Assembly (NCBI RefSeq): GCF_007829885.1 | Contig: NZ_VIWW01000001.1 | Coordinates: 5,456,001 to 5,520,000 of the forward strand | Direction: 5' to 3' | DNA length: 64,000 nucleotides | Origin: Streptomyces brevispora | GTDB taxonomy: Bacteria > Actinomycetota > Actinomycetes > Streptomycetales > Streptomycetaceae | Shown: piece by piece, positions 51,030 to 60,512 of the stretch | How the letters are laid out: every line of letters starts with the position of its first letter | Numbering within the stretch: position 1 is the first letter of the stretch | Notes under the pieces: generated by a model | Seen by the model: only the letters and a program-made list of their open reading frames with translations | Databases searched by the model: none | What the model was told of the DNA's origin: nothing | Position numbers and translations under genes: made by a program

Positions 51030-51791
51030 GTGGAGCAGGGCAGAACGCGTGAGGAAGTGCGGCCGCCGTACGCGTCCGCCGCGTCCGTGACCGCCCACCC
51101 GTCCGCCCGGGTGCCCGAACAGGCCCGTGGCGAGCACACCCACAGCGAGCCGCCCGCGCCCCGGGTCGTGGTGCGGCGGCACTCCGTGCGCGGCCAGATC
51201 CTGGACGCCCTGCGCGCCGCCCTCGCCGACGGCGAACTCGTCCCCGGGCGCGTCTACTCCGCCCCGGCCCTCGGCGCCCGCTTCGGGGTCTCCGCCACGC
51301 CGGTGCGCGAGGCGATGCAGCAACTGGCCGTCGAGGGAGCCGTCGAGGTCGTGCCGAACCGCGGCTTCCGGATCTCCGAACGCGGCCCGCGCGAGCTGGC
51401 CGAGCTGGCCGAGGTACGGGCACTGATCGAGGTCCCCGTCATGCTGCGGCTCGCCCGCACCGTGCCGCCGACGGGCTGGTGCGCCCTGCGCCCACTGGCC
51501 GACGCCACCGTCGCGGCGGCGGCCGGTGGCGACCGGGCGAGTTACGCGGAGGCCGACCGGGCCTTCCACGGAGCGGTGCTCGCCCTCTCCGGCAACGCCC
51601 AACTGGTGACCGTGGCCGACGATCTGCACCGCCGCTCCCAGTGGCCCCTGAAGGCCGGCCCCGTCACCCGCCGCGCCGACCTGCCTGCGGACGCCGCCGA
51701 ACACACCGCACTGCTGGACGCGCTGATCGCCCAGGACGTGGCGGTCGTGCAGTCACTCGTACGGGCACACTTCACGGGCGTCGGCGTCTGA
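51030..51791 (+). CDS. GntR/FCD-family transcriptional regulator
   Basis: A 253-residue GntR regulator with an N-terminal extension of about 45 disordered residues. The winged helix is VRGQILDALRAALADGELVP with YSAPALGARFGVSATPVREA and NRGFRISERGPRELAELAEV. The FCD domain has EADRAFHGAVLALSGN and AAEHTALLDALIAQD. It is close in style to the hydroxyproline regulator at 43083. GTG 51030 follows GAGGAGG. No obvious target operon is beside it; the divergent neighbour is the iron-reductase gene, whose control is already explained by the iron box. Confidence 0.85.
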   Translation: MEQGRTREEVRPPYASAASVTAHPSARVPEQARGEHTHSEPPAPRVVVRRHSVRGQILDALRAALADGELVPGRVYSAPALGARFGVSATPVREAMQQLAVEGAVEVVPNRGFRISERGPRELAELAEVRALIEVPVMLRLARTVPPTGWCALRPLADATVAAAAGGDRASYAEADRAFHGAVLALSGNAQLVTVADDLHRRSQWPLKAGPVTRRADLPADAAEHTALLDALIAQDVAVVQSLVRAHFTGVGV

Positions 51792-51936
51792 CGCCCCGAG
51801 GGCGCTGCGGAAACCCCTGCCCCGCCCTCGGACAGGTGTCGGCCTCGGACGGGTGCAGCCCTCGGACGGGTACAGGTCTCGGACGGGCGTCGGCACCCGG
51901 CACCCGAAGGCGCGGCGGCAGCCCCCCGGCCCGGCC

Positions 51937-52737
51937 TCAGTTCGCCCCGGCCGTCTCCGGCCCCGGCGGGTCGATGTGCGGGGCCAGCCAGGTCGGTACG
52001 CCGCCGAGCAGCCGGAAGAGCCTGCCCGCCTCGGCGCGCAGCCGGGTCGCCGCCTCGGGCTCCGGTTCGGCGTCCGCCATGGCGATGAGCGCCGGGGCCG
52101 TCCCGACCAGGTAGCCCAGCTCCTCCCGTATCCGCAGGGACTCCGCGAACCCGTGCCGGGCCTCCGCCAGCTCCCCCTCGCGCAGCGCGATCAGGGCGAG
52201 GTGGCGCCAGGTCGAGGAGAGGAGCAGTTCGTCGCCCTGGGCGGTGGCACCGGCATGCGCCCTGCGGTACGCGGCGCGCGCGGCCTGCGGCGAATCGGCG
52301 ATGTTCTGGGCGATCAGGCCCCGCCGGAAGTCGAGCAGCGGGCGGGCCGCTGCGGCCGGCGAGAGAAGCGCCGCCGCCCGGCTCAGCGCCACCCGGGCCT
52401 CGTCGGCCCGGTCCCGTACCCGCAGCAGGGTCGAGGCGTACGCGAGATGTCCGCGTTCGCAGGCGGCGGCCCCGCGCTCGGCGTCGTCGTGGGCCAGGGC
52501 CTCGGCGGTGCGCAGGGCGTCCTCGGCGTCGGTCCAGCCCTGTCCCGTGTACAGACACCGCTCGGTCAGCAGGGCCGTCCGCTGGAGCGCCGCCGCCGGA
52601 TCGGTGGCGGCGTCCTGTTCGAGCAGCGCCGCGGCGTCCGTCCAGCATGCGCGTGACCGCAACCGCCATACCGCTGTCTGGAGCGGCGGATCGTCATCTG
52701 CTGTCGTTCCGGAACCAGACATGGCGGTGTACGCCAC
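51937..52737 (-). CDS. TPR-like helical repeat protein
   Basis: A 266-residue all-helical protein rich in Ala and Arg. Repeats of about 35-40 residues resemble degenerate tetratricopeptides (CWTDAAALLEQDAATDPAAA, GWTDAEDALRTAEALAHDD, EARVALSRAAALLSP, GELAEARHGFAESLRIREEL). There is no signal peptide or catalytic motif. GTG 52737 is chosen for GGAGG 5 nt upstream; ATG 52722 is possible. TPR proteins act as binding scaffolds; the partner is unknown. Confidence 0.7.
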   Translation of the reverse strand: MAYTAMSGSGTTADDDPPLQTAVWRLRSRACWTDAAALLEQDAATDPAAALQRTALLTERCLYTGQGWTDAEDALRTAEALAHDDAERGAAACERGHLAYASTLLRVRDRADEARVALSRAAALLSPAAAARPLLDFRRGLIAQNIADSPQAARAAYRRAHAGATAQGDELLLSSTWRHLALIALREGELAEARHGFAESLRIREELGYLVGTAPALIAMADAEPEPEAATRLRAEAGRLFRLLGGVPTWLAPHIDPPGPETAGAN

Positions 52738-52884
52738 ATTGCCCTCCCCGAGCGCGCCATTGAGCTGTTGAGTCTGGCCGCATCAGAGCACGGAATGGCA
52801 CGCCGGGCCAAGGGGTCGAGGCAATGTCAGGTGAAAGTTTTCACAATCGACGTGAGGCCTCCGTGGCCGCCGGAGTCCCGGGAG

Positions 52885-54618
52885 TCAGCTCATACGCAGG
52901 GCGAGGAAGAAATCGAGCTTGTCCTCCAGCCGCGAAAGGTCACGCCCCGTCAACTGCTCGATTCGCCCGACCCGGTAGCGCAACGTGTTGACGTGCAGAT
53001 GCAGCCGGGCCGCACAGCGGGTCCATGAACCGTCGCAGTCCAGGAACGACTCCAGGGTCGGGATCAGCTCCGCGCGGTGCCGCCGGTCGTAGTCCCGCAG
53101 CGGGTCGAGCAGCCGTGCGGTGAACGCGCGGCGCACGTCGTCCGGGACGAACGGCAGCAGCAGCACGTGCGAGGCCAGCTCGTGATGGCCGGCCGCGCAG
53201 ACCCGCCCCGGACGGGCCGCCGCCACCCGGCGGGCGTGCCGGGCCTCCTCCAGTGCGCCGCGCAGCCCCTCGGGCGAATGCACCGAGGCGCTGACACCGA
53301 GTGTCAGGCGGCCGTCGTCGGCCAGCCCCGCGGAGAGCGGGGCGTGGACGGCGGCCAGCAGGACGTCGGCGTGCAGCGCGGGACCCTCCGCGGAGGTTTC
53401 CGGCCCGTCCGGGTCCGTGTCGCCTGCCGTGTCCGCGGACGGCGGGACGGCGGCGGGCAGCGGCACCAGCGCGACGGCCTCGTCGCCGGAGTGCGCGACC
53501 GCGATCCGGTCCGCCGAGTCGGGGCCGGTCACGGCCGGGTCGACCAGGATCTCCTCCAGCAGCGCCTGGGCGACCGCGCCGCCCGCGATGCCGGACCCGG
53601 TGCCCGCGGAGGCGCCCTGCGCGTCCCAGTCGACCCGGGCCACCACCACCTGCCAGTGCGGCGCGGCCCCGAGGCCGGGGAGCAGGACCGGAGCGGCGAC
53701 CCGCAGCCTGGCGGCGATCTCGGCGGGCGGGGAGCCCGCCTGGACCAGCTCAAGGACCTCCTGGGCGAGCCTGCGGCGTACCGTACGGGCCGCGTCCCGA
53801 CGGTCCCGCTCGACCGCGATCAGCTGGGTGACGCCCTGGAGCAGGTCGAGCCGGGCGGCCGGCCAGTCGCTCGCGTCGGCCTCGACGGCGAGCAGCCAGT
53901 CGGAGAGCACCGATTCACGCACGTCACGGGAGGCCGGAACGGCGCTCCGGCTGTTGTTCCGGATCGGGAAGAGCGAATACGTCACCCCACCGGCCGCGGC
54001 CCGGTACGGGGCGCGGCGGCCGGAGCGGACCGCGGCCAGATGGAGACCGGCCAGCTCCGCGCCGACCGGTCCGGGCAGCGGCGTACCGGCGCCCGCGATC
54101 TGCCGGCCGGTGGGCGAGAGGACCCAGGCCCGCAGGTCCAGGTCGGTACCGAGTAGATCGAGGACCACCTCGGGACCGCCGCCCGCCGGCCCCGAGGTCA
54201 TCAGCCGGCGGTGCCGGTCGACCACCGCCGCCAGGTCTCCGGCGCGCTCGCCGGACACCTGGCGGACCACATGCTCGGTGATCGTTGCGAACGCGACGGT
54301 CTCGTTGACGGCGAAGAGCGGCAGCCGGTGCCGGTGACACGCCTCGACCAGATCGGCCGGAATGTCGCCGAGCTCCGCCTCGCCCGCCGCGAGCCCGGCG
54401 ACACCGGCTCCCGCGAGGATCCGTACGAAGGGCTCGGAGTCCTTCGCGTCCCGGTGCCAGGCCAGGCCCGTCAGGACCAGCTCGCCGCCCGTGAGGTAGC
54501 GGCTGGGGTCCCGCAGGTCGGTGGTCATCACACCACGGACCGACCGGTCCAGCTCGCCGTCGTCGCCGAGCAGCCGCAGGCCCAGCGCGTCGGTCTCCAG
54601 CAGTGCGCGCAGCCGCAT
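52885..54618 (-). CDS. PucR-family regulator of purine catabolism
   Basis: A 577-residue PucR/CdaR-type regulator. The N-terminal PucR domain (about 1-125) has MTTDLRDPSRYLTGGELVLT, AGVAGLAAGEAELGDIPADL. The middle is a GGDEF-like region. The C-terminal helix-turn-helix reads LIPTLESFLDCDGSWTRCAA, LHLHVNTLRYRVGRIEQLTG and DLSRLEDKLDFFLAL. It faces the xanthine dehydrogenase operon across a 259-nt region, so it most likely activates or represses these genes according to purine supply. Confidence 0.9.
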   Translation of the reverse strand: MRLRALLETDALGLRLLGDDGELDRSVRGVMTTDLRDPSRYLTGGELVLTGLAWHRDAKDSEPFVRILAGAGVAGLAAGEAELGDIPADLVEACHRHRLPLFAVNETVAFATITEHVVRQVSGERAGDLAAVVDRHRRLMTSGPAGGGPEVVLDLLGTDLDLRAWVLSPTGRQIAGAGTPLPGPVGAELAGLHLAAVRSGRRAPYRAAAGGVTYSLFPIRNNSRSAVPASRDVRESVLSDWLLAVEADASDWPAARLDLLQGVTQLIAVERDRRDAARTVRRRLAQEVLELVQAGSPPAEIAARLRVAAPVLLPGLGAAPHWQVVVARVDWDAQGASAGTGSGIAGGAVAQALLEEILVDPAVTGPDSADRIAVAHSGDEAVALVPLPAAVPPSADTAGDTDPDGPETSAEGPALHADVLLAAVHAPLSAGLADDGRLTLGVSASVHSPEGLRGALEEARHARRVAAARPGRVCAAGHHELASHVLLLPFVPDDVRRAFTARLLDPLRDYDRRHRAELIPTLESFLDCDGSWTRCAARLHLHVNTLRYRVGRIEQLTGRDLSRLEDKLDFFLALRMS

Positions 54619-54877
54619 CTCGTCGCCGCCGATCTCATTTGTTGTCGCGGGTGAAAACTGGGTATTGCGGTGAGGTCGCAGAGACCCGTCATTCGTTCGA
54701 ATCTACAAGACAAGAACGGAGAGCAACCAACTCCTTCATGGTTTCGGTGACTGCACCAGGTGGAGCAGGGCTTGTGTACTGGGCCACACACCGCGTGAAC
54801 AACATATGAACGACCAGTCCAGGGCCGGCCGTCCCCAGCCCGAGCGAACGACCCGAATGAGAAGAAGAGAGCCACTC

Positions 54878-55768
54878 ATGGACTTCCTTCGCCCCGCCAG
54901 CTGGGAGGAGGCGCTCGCCGCCAAGGCCGAGCACCCGACGGCTGTGCCCATCGCGGGTGGCACCGACGTGATGGTCGAGATCAACTTCGATCACCGGCGG
55001 CCCGAGTACCTCCTGGACCTCAATCGCATCGGTGAGCTGTCCGAGTGGGAGGTGGGCCGGGAGAGCGTACGGCTCGGCGCCTCTGTCCCCTACAGCGCCA
55101 TCATGGAGCACCTGCGGGCCGAGCTGCCCGGTCTGGCGCTCGCCTCGCACACCGTCGCCTCGCCGCAGATCCGCAACCGCGGCGGCGTCGGCGGCAACCT
55201 GGGCACCGCCTCGCCCGCCGGGGACGCACACCCGGCGCTGCTCGCCGCGGGCGCCGAGGTGGAGGCCGAATCCGTCCGCGGAACCCGGCTGATCCCCATC
55301 GACGCCTTCTACACCGGCGTCAAGCGCAACGCCCTGGAACCGGACGAGCTGATCCGGGCCGTGCACATCAAGAAGGCCGACGGGCCGCAGCAGTTCTCCA
55401 AGGTCGGCACCCGCAACGCGATGGTCATCGCCGTCTGCGCCTTCGGCCTGGCGCTGCACCCCGAGACCCGTACGGTCCGCACCGGCATCGGATCCGCCGC
55501 CCCGACCCCCGTACGGGCGAAGGCGGCCGAGGACTTCCTGAACGCCGCACTCGAAGAGGGCGGGTTCTGGGAAAGCCGCACGATCATCACACCGTCCGTC
55601 GCCACACAGTTCGCCACGCTCGCCGCGGCCGCCTGCAACCCGATCGACGACGTGCGCGGCACCGCGAGCTATCGCAGGCACGCGGTCGGGATCATGGCCC
55701 GCCGGACCCTCGGCTGGACCTGGGAGTCGTACCGCGGCAACGGCCGCAGCACCGAAGGAGCCGCATAG
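54878..55768 (+). CDS. Xanthine dehydrogenase FAD-binding subunit
   Basis: A 296-residue FAD subunit of the molybdenum hydroxylase. FAD motifs are PIAGGTDVMVEINF and HTVASPQIRNRGGVGGNLGT with SPAGDAHPALLA. The CO-dehydrogenase flavoprotein C-terminal domain follows (FSKVGTRNAMVIAVCAFGLA). ATG 54878 is preferred; ATG 54857 is in frame. First of three structural genes in the order FAD, [2Fe-2S], Mo. It passes electrons from the iron-sulfur clusters to NAD+ or another acceptor. Confidence 0.9.
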   Translation: MDFLRPASWEEALAAKAEHPTAVPIAGGTDVMVEINFDHRRPEYLLDLNRIGELSEWEVGRESVRLGASVPYSAIMEHLRAELPGLALASHTVASPQIRNRGGVGGNLGTASPAGDAHPALLAAGAEVEAESVRGTRLIPIDAFYTGVKRNALEPDELIRAVHIKKADGPQQFSKVGTRNAMVIAVCAFGLALHPETRTVRTGIGSAAPTPVRAKAAEDFLNAALEEGGFWESRTIITPSVATQFATLAAAACNPIDDVRGTASYRRHAVGIMARRTLGWTWESYRGNGRSTEGAA

Positions 55769-55770
55769 CC

Positions 55771-56364
55771 ATGCGTGTCAATTTCACCGTCAACGGCCGC
55801 AGGCACGAGGCCGACGACGTCTGGGAGGGCGAGTCCCTCCTCTACGTGCTGCGTGAGCGGATGGGCCTGCCCGGCTCCAAGAACGCCTGCGAGCAGGGCG
55901 AATGCGGTTCCTGCACGGTCCGCCTCGACGGGGTTCCGGTCTGCTCCTGTCTGGTGGCCGCCGGCCAGGTCGAGGGCCGCGAGGTCATCACCGTCGAGGG
56001 TCTCGCCGACTTCGCCGCCCACCGCTCCGAGGCCCACCCCGGTACCGGCTGCGCCTCCGGCGCCTGCGGTACCGCGCTCGACGAGGCCCGGCGCTGGGAG
56101 GCCGAGCCATCCGGCGAGGACGCCCGGGAAACCGGTGAGCTCTCCCCGATCCAGCAGGCGTTCATCGACGCCGGAGCCGTCCAGTGCGGCTTCTGCACCC
56201 CCGGTCTGCTGGTCGCAGCCGACGAACTGCTGGAGCGCACCCCCGAGCCCTCCGACGCGGACATCCGCGAGGCGCTGTCCGGCAACCTCTGCCGTTGCAC
56301 CGGCTACGAGAAGATCCTCGACGCGGTCCGCCTCGCGGCCGCCCGTGCGGAAGAGGCGGTCTAG
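55771..56364 (+). CDS. Xanthine dehydrogenase [2Fe-2S] subunit
   Basis: A 197-residue iron-sulfur subunit. The plant-type cluster is in CEQGECGSCTV with a later cysteine (PVCSC). The second cluster is in VQCGFCTPG and NLCRCTGYEKI. Between the two domains lies an extra segment of about 40 residues (residues about 86-125) with CASGACG, longer than the usual linker, so the protein exceeds the common length of about 160. It starts 3 nt after the FAD subunit's stop. Confidence 0.9.
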   Translation: MRVNFTVNGRRHEADDVWEGESLLYVLRERMGLPGSKNACEQGECGSCTVRLDGVPVCSCLVAAGQVEGREVITVEGLADFAAHRSEAHPGTGCASGACGTALDEARRWEAEPSGEDARETGELSPIQQAFIDAGAVQCGFCTPGLLVAADELLERTPEPSDADIREALSGNLCRCTGYEKILDAVRLAAARAEEAV

Positions 56365-56367
56365 ACG

Positions 56368-58752
56368 ATGGGCGTCACCGGTTCCCCCACCAGTATCAAC
56401 CAGGGCACCCGCACCAAGGGCGGCATCGGCGAGTCAACGCTGCGCCCCGACGGCATCCTGAAGGTCACCGGCGAGTTCGCGTACTCCTCGGACATGTGGC
56501 ACGAGGACATGCTCTGGGGCCACACCCTGCGCTCCACCGTCGCGCACGCCGAGATCGTGTCGATCGACACCTCCGAGGCCCTCGCCACCTCCGGCGTCTA
56601 CGCCGTCCTCACCTACGACGACCTGCCGACCGCGGTGAAGAACTACGGCCTGGAGATCCAGGACACCCCCGTCCTCGCCCACGGCAAGGTCCGCCACCAC
56701 GGCGAGCCGGTGGCGCTCGTCGCCGCCGACCACCCGGAGACCGCCCGCCGCGCCGCCGCGAAGATCCGGATCGACTACCGCGAGCTGCCGGTCATCACCG
56801 ACGAGGCCAGTGCCACCGCCGACGACGCGGTCCTCGTCCACGAGGGCCGCACCGACCACCACATCGGGCACGTGGCGCACCCCAACATCGTCCACCGCCA
56901 GCCGATCATCCGCGGCGACGCGGAGGCGGCGAAGGCCCGCGCCGATGTCGTGGTCAGCGGCGAGTACGTCTTCGGCATGCAGGACCAGGCCTTCCTCGGC
57001 CCCGAGTCCGGCCTCGCCGTGCCCGCCGAGGACGGCGGCGTCGACCTGTACGTCGCCACCCAGTGGCTGCACTCCGACCTGCGCCAGATCGCCCCCGTTC
57101 TCGGCCTGCCCGAGGACAAGGTCCGCATGACGCTCTCCGGCGTCGGCGGCGCCTTCGGCGGCCGCGAGGACCTGTCGATGCAGATCCACGCCTGCCTGCT
57201 GGCGCTGCGCACCGGCAAGCCGGTGAAGATCGTCTACAACCGCTTCGAGTCCTTCTTCGGACACGTCCACCGCCACCCCGCCAAGCTCTGGTACGAGCAC
57301 GGCGCGACCCGTGACGGCAAGCTCACCCACATGAAGTGCCGCATCGTGCTGGACGGCGGCGCCTACGCCTCCGCCTCCCCGGCCGTCGTCGGCAACGCCT
57401 CCTCGCTCGCCGTCGGCCCGTACGTCGTCGAGGACGTCGACATCGAGGCGCTCGCCCTCTACACCAACAACCCGCCCTGCGGCGCGATGCGCGGCTTCGG
57501 CGCGGTCCAGGCCTGCTTCGCCTACGAGGCGCAGATGGACAAGGTCGCCGCCGAACTCGGCATGGACCCGGTCGAGTTCAGGCAGCTCAACGCCATGGAG
57601 CAGGGCACCCTGCTGCCGACCGGGCAGCGGGTCGACTCGCCCGCGCCCGTCGCCGAACTGCTGCGCCGGGTCAAGGCCATGCCACTGCCGCCCGAGCGCC
57701 AGTGGGAGAGTGCCGGCGAGCAGGCCGACGTACGGGCGCTGCCCGGCGGACTGTCCAACACCACGCACGGCGAAGGCGTCGTACGCGGTGTCGGCTACGC
57801 CGTCGGCCTGAAGAACGTCGGCTTCTCCGAGGGCTTCGACGACTACTCCACCGCCCGGGTGCGCATGGAGGTCATCGGCGGCGAACCCGTCGTGACCGTG
57901 CACACCGCCATGGCCGAGGTCGGACAGGGCGGCGTCACCGTGCACGCCCAGATCGCCCGTACCGAACTCGGCGTCGCCCAGGTCACCATCCACCCGGCCG
58001 ACACCCGGGTCGGCTCGGCCGGCTCGACCTCCGCCTCCCGGCAGACGTACGTCACCGGCGGCGCGGTGAAGAACTCCTGCGAGGCCGTCCGCGAACAGGT
58101 CCTGGACATCGGCCGCCGCAAGTTCGGCACGTACCACCCGGCCTGGGCCACCGCCGAACTCCTCCTGGAGGGCGGCAAGGTCGTCACCGACGGCGGCGAG
58201 GCACTGGCCGATCTGGCCGACGTGCTGGAGGACGAGGCGGTCGACATCGAGCTGGAGTGGCGCCACCGGCCCACCGAGGCCTTCGACCTGCGCACCGGAC
58301 AGGGCAACGGCCACGTCCAGTACTCCTTCGCCGCGCACCGCGCGGTCGTCGAGGTCGACACCGAACTCGGACTGGTCAAGGTCATCGAACTGGCCTGCGC
58401 CCAGGACGTCGGCAAGGCGCTCAACCCGCTGTCGGTCGTGGGCCAGATCCAGGGCGGCACCATCCAGGGGATGGGCATCGCCGTCATGGAGGAGATCATC
58501 GTCGACCCCAGGACCGCGAAGGTGCGCAACCCCTCCTTCACGGACTACCTGCTCCCCACCATCCTCGACACACCGACCATCCCGGTCGATGTGCTCGAAC
58601 TCGCCGACGACCACGCCCCGTACGGGCTCCGTGGCGTCGGCGAGGCCCCCACCCTGTCGTCCACCCCGGCCGTACTCGCGGCGATCCGGAACGCGACGGG
58701 ACTGGAGCTCAACAGGACGCCGGTACGACCCGAGTACCTCACCGGCACCTGA
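56368..58752 (+). CDS. Xanthine dehydrogenase molybdopterin-binding subunit
   Basis: A 794-residue catalytic subunit that hydroxylates hypoxanthine and xanthine at the Mo centre. Landmarks: GGAFGGREDLSMQIHACLLA (Mo-site loop), CGAMRGFGAVQACFAYEAQM, VGQGGVTVHAQIA and AGSTSASRQTYVTGG. The catalytic glutamate is in RGVGEAPTLSSTPA near the C-terminus. ATG 56368 lies 3 nt after the [2Fe-2S] subunit stop. With the permease and XdhC downstream it makes a complete purine oxidation unit. Confidence 0.92.
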   Translation: MGVTGSPTSINQGTRTKGGIGESTLRPDGILKVTGEFAYSSDMWHEDMLWGHTLRSTVAHAEIVSIDTSEALATSGVYAVLTYDDLPTAVKNYGLEIQDTPVLAHGKVRHHGEPVALVAADHPETARRAAAKIRIDYRELPVITDEASATADDAVLVHEGRTDHHIGHVAHPNIVHRQPIIRGDAEAAKARADVVVSGEYVFGMQDQAFLGPESGLAVPAEDGGVDLYVATQWLHSDLRQIAPVLGLPEDKVRMTLSGVGGAFGGREDLSMQIHACLLALRTGKPVKIVYNRFESFFGHVHRHPAKLWYEHGATRDGKLTHMKCRIVLDGGAYASASPAVVGNASSLAVGPYVVEDVDIEALALYTNNPPCGAMRGFGAVQACFAYEAQMDKVAAELGMDPVEFRQLNAMEQGTLLPTGQRVDSPAPVAELLRRVKAMPLPPERQWESAGEQADVRALPGGLSNTTHGEGVVRGVGYAVGLKNVGFSEGFDDYSTARVRMEVIGGEPVVTVHTAMAEVGQGGVTVHAQIARTELGVAQVTIHPADTRVGSAGSTSASRQTYVTGGAVKNSCEAVREQVLDIGRRKFGTYHPAWATAELLLEGGKVVTDGGEALADLADVLEDEAVDIELEWRHRPTEAFDLRTGQGNGHVQYSFAAHRAVVEVDTELGLVKVIELACAQDVGKALNPLSVVGQIQGGTIQGMGIAVMEEIIVDPRTAKVRNPSFTDYLLPTILDTPTIPVDVLELADDHAPYGLRGVGEAPTLSSTPAVLAAIRNATGLELNRTPVRPEYLTGT

Positions 58753-59018
58753 CCGCGGCTCCTCCACAGCCTCCGGGCGGTGCGCGCCTCCAGGGAACGT
58801 CGCACTTCCTCCGCCCGCACCGCCCGGAAAACCCCAAGTTCCGCACCGCTCGCGGCCCTTGACCTGCTCGACCGAAGACGAAGTACCCGTACATCCACCC
58901 TGCATGAACAGTTCGCCTCGGGCCGTCCCCCGGGTCGTGCCGCCAGCGCAGTCATCCCAAATCCCGCATCTCGAATCCTCATCGCGGGTGCCCCTGTGAA
59001 CCTTGGGAGTCAGGCATC

Positions 59019-60476
59019 ATGACCCAGCAGTCAGTGGAGCCCCAGAACACCGCGGAGGAAGCGGGCCCCGGCTCGCGCGTCCCCGCCGGCAGATCTTGGC
59101 TCGACCGGTACTTTCACATATCCGAGCGCAGATCGACCGTCGCGCGCGAAGTGCGCGGCGGAGTCACGACCTTCATGGCCATGGCGTACATCCTGCTGCT
59201 CAACCCGCTCATCCTCGGCGGCAAGGACGTGGACGGGAACATTCTCAGCCAGCCGGGCCTGATCACCGCCACCGCACTCGCGGCGGCGGCGACCACCCTG
59301 CTGATGGGATTCGTCGGCAAGGTCCCCCTCGCGCTCGCCGCGGGACTCAGCGTCTCGGGCGTCCTGGCCTCACAGGTCGCCCCGGAAATGACCTGGCCGC
59401 AGGCCATGGGCATGTGCGTGATGTACGGCCTGGTGATCTGCCTGCTGGTGGTCACCGGCCTGCGTGAGCTGATCATGAACGCGATCCCGCTCGCGCTGAA
59501 GCACGGCATCACCATGGGCATCGGTCTGTTCATCGCCCTCATCGGCCTCTACAAGGCCGGCTTCGTGGGCAAGGGCGCCGCAACCCCGGTGACGCTCGGC
59601 CCGGCCGGCGAACTTGCCGGCTGGCCCGTTCTCGTCTTCGCGGTGACCCTGCTCCTCATCTTCATGCTCCAGGCCCGCAACATCCCCGGCGCGATCCTGA
59701 TCGGCATCGTCGTCGGTACCGTGGTCGCCGTCGTGATCAACAAGGTCGCCGACGTCGACCCGAAGATCTGGAGCAGCGGCCCGCCCGAGCTCAAGGGTTC
59801 CGCGGTCTCCGCGCCGGACTTCTCGCTCTTCGGGGACGTCGAGTTCGGCGGCTGGGGCGATGTCGGGGCGATGACCGTCGGCTTCGTCGTCTTCACCCTC
59901 GTACTGGCCGGCTTCTTCGACGCGATGGCCACCATCATCGGTGTCGGTACCGAGGCCGAGCTGGCCGACGACAAGGGGCGGATGCCGGGCCTGTCCAAGG
60001 CGCTGTTCATCGACGGTGTCGGCGGTGCGGTCGGCGGCGTCGCCGGTGGTTCCGGACAGACGGTCTTCGTGGAATCCGCGACCGGAGTCGGCGAGGGCGC
60101 CCGTACCGGACTCGCCTCCGTCGTCACCGGCCTCTTCTTCGCGGCCTGCCTCTTCTTCACCCCGCTCACGGCGATCGTGCCGGCCGAGGTGGCCTCCGCC
60201 GCCCTCGTCGTCATCGGCGCCATGATGATGCAGAACGCCCGACACGTGGACTGGAGCGACCGCGCCGTCGCCATCCCGGTCTTCCTGACCGTGGTCCTGA
60301 TGCCGTTCACTTACACCATCACCACCGGTGTGGCGGCCGGTGTCATCTCCTGGGTCGCGATCAAGGTCGCCCAGGGCCGGGCCCGCGAGGTCGGGGGCTT
60401 CATGTGGGGGCTGACGGTGATCTTCGTCGTCTACTTCGCACTCCACCCGCTCGAGAGCTGGCTGGGCGTCAACTGA
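59019..60476 (+). CDS. NCS2 (AzgA-like) purine permease
   Basis: A 485-residue membrane transporter with 12-14 predicted spans. The AzgA-like opening is WLDRYFHISERRSTVAREVR, GGVTTFMAMAYILLLNPLIL, followed by ALAAGLSVSGVLA and LKHGITMGIGLFIALIGL. The second-half signature VESATGVGEGARTGLAS (substrate-site glutamate region) is present. It imports hypoxanthine, guanine, xanthine or adenine with protons. It lies 266 nt after the dehydrogenase operon and 36 nt before xdhC, suiting purine uptake for the dehydrogenase. Confidence 0.9.
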   Translation: MTQQSVEPQNTAEEAGPGSRVPAGRSWLDRYFHISERRSTVAREVRGGVTTFMAMAYILLLNPLILGGKDVDGNILSQPGLITATALAAAATTLLMGFVGKVPLALAAGLSVSGVLASQVAPEMTWPQAMGMCVMYGLVICLLVVTGLRELIMNAIPLALKHGITMGIGLFIALIGLYKAGFVGKGAATPVTLGPAGELAGWPVLVFAVTLLLIFMLQARNIPGAILIGIVVGTVVAVVINKVADVDPKIWSSGPPELKGSAVSAPDFSLFGDVEFGGWGDVGAMTVGFVVFTLVLAGFFDAMATIIGVGTEAELADDKGRMPGLSKALFIDGVGGAVGGVAGGSGQTVFVESATGVGEGARTGLASVVTGLFFAACLFFTPLTAIVPAEVASAALVVIGAMMMQNARHVDWSDRAVAIPVFLTVVLMPFTYTITTGVAAGVISWVAIKVAQGRAREVGGFMWGLTVIFVVYFALHPLESWLGVN

Positions 60477-60512
60477 CGTCCCCGCCTTCACACATCCGCC
60501 AAGGAGGCCGAG

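Noticed and set aside
48690..51791. A very long plus-strand frame (over 1,000 codons) across the DUF2637, FhuF and GntR genes
   Set aside because: It is mostly antisense to two recognisable minus-strand genes; only its last part, from GTG 51030, has a family (GntR). The rest is a GC-bias shadow.
56434..58905. An 823-codon minus-strand frame opposite the xanthine dehydrogenase catalytic subunit
   Set aside because: The plus strand carries a full molybdopterin subunit with all motifs; the antisense text is Gly/Val/Asp-rich with no family.
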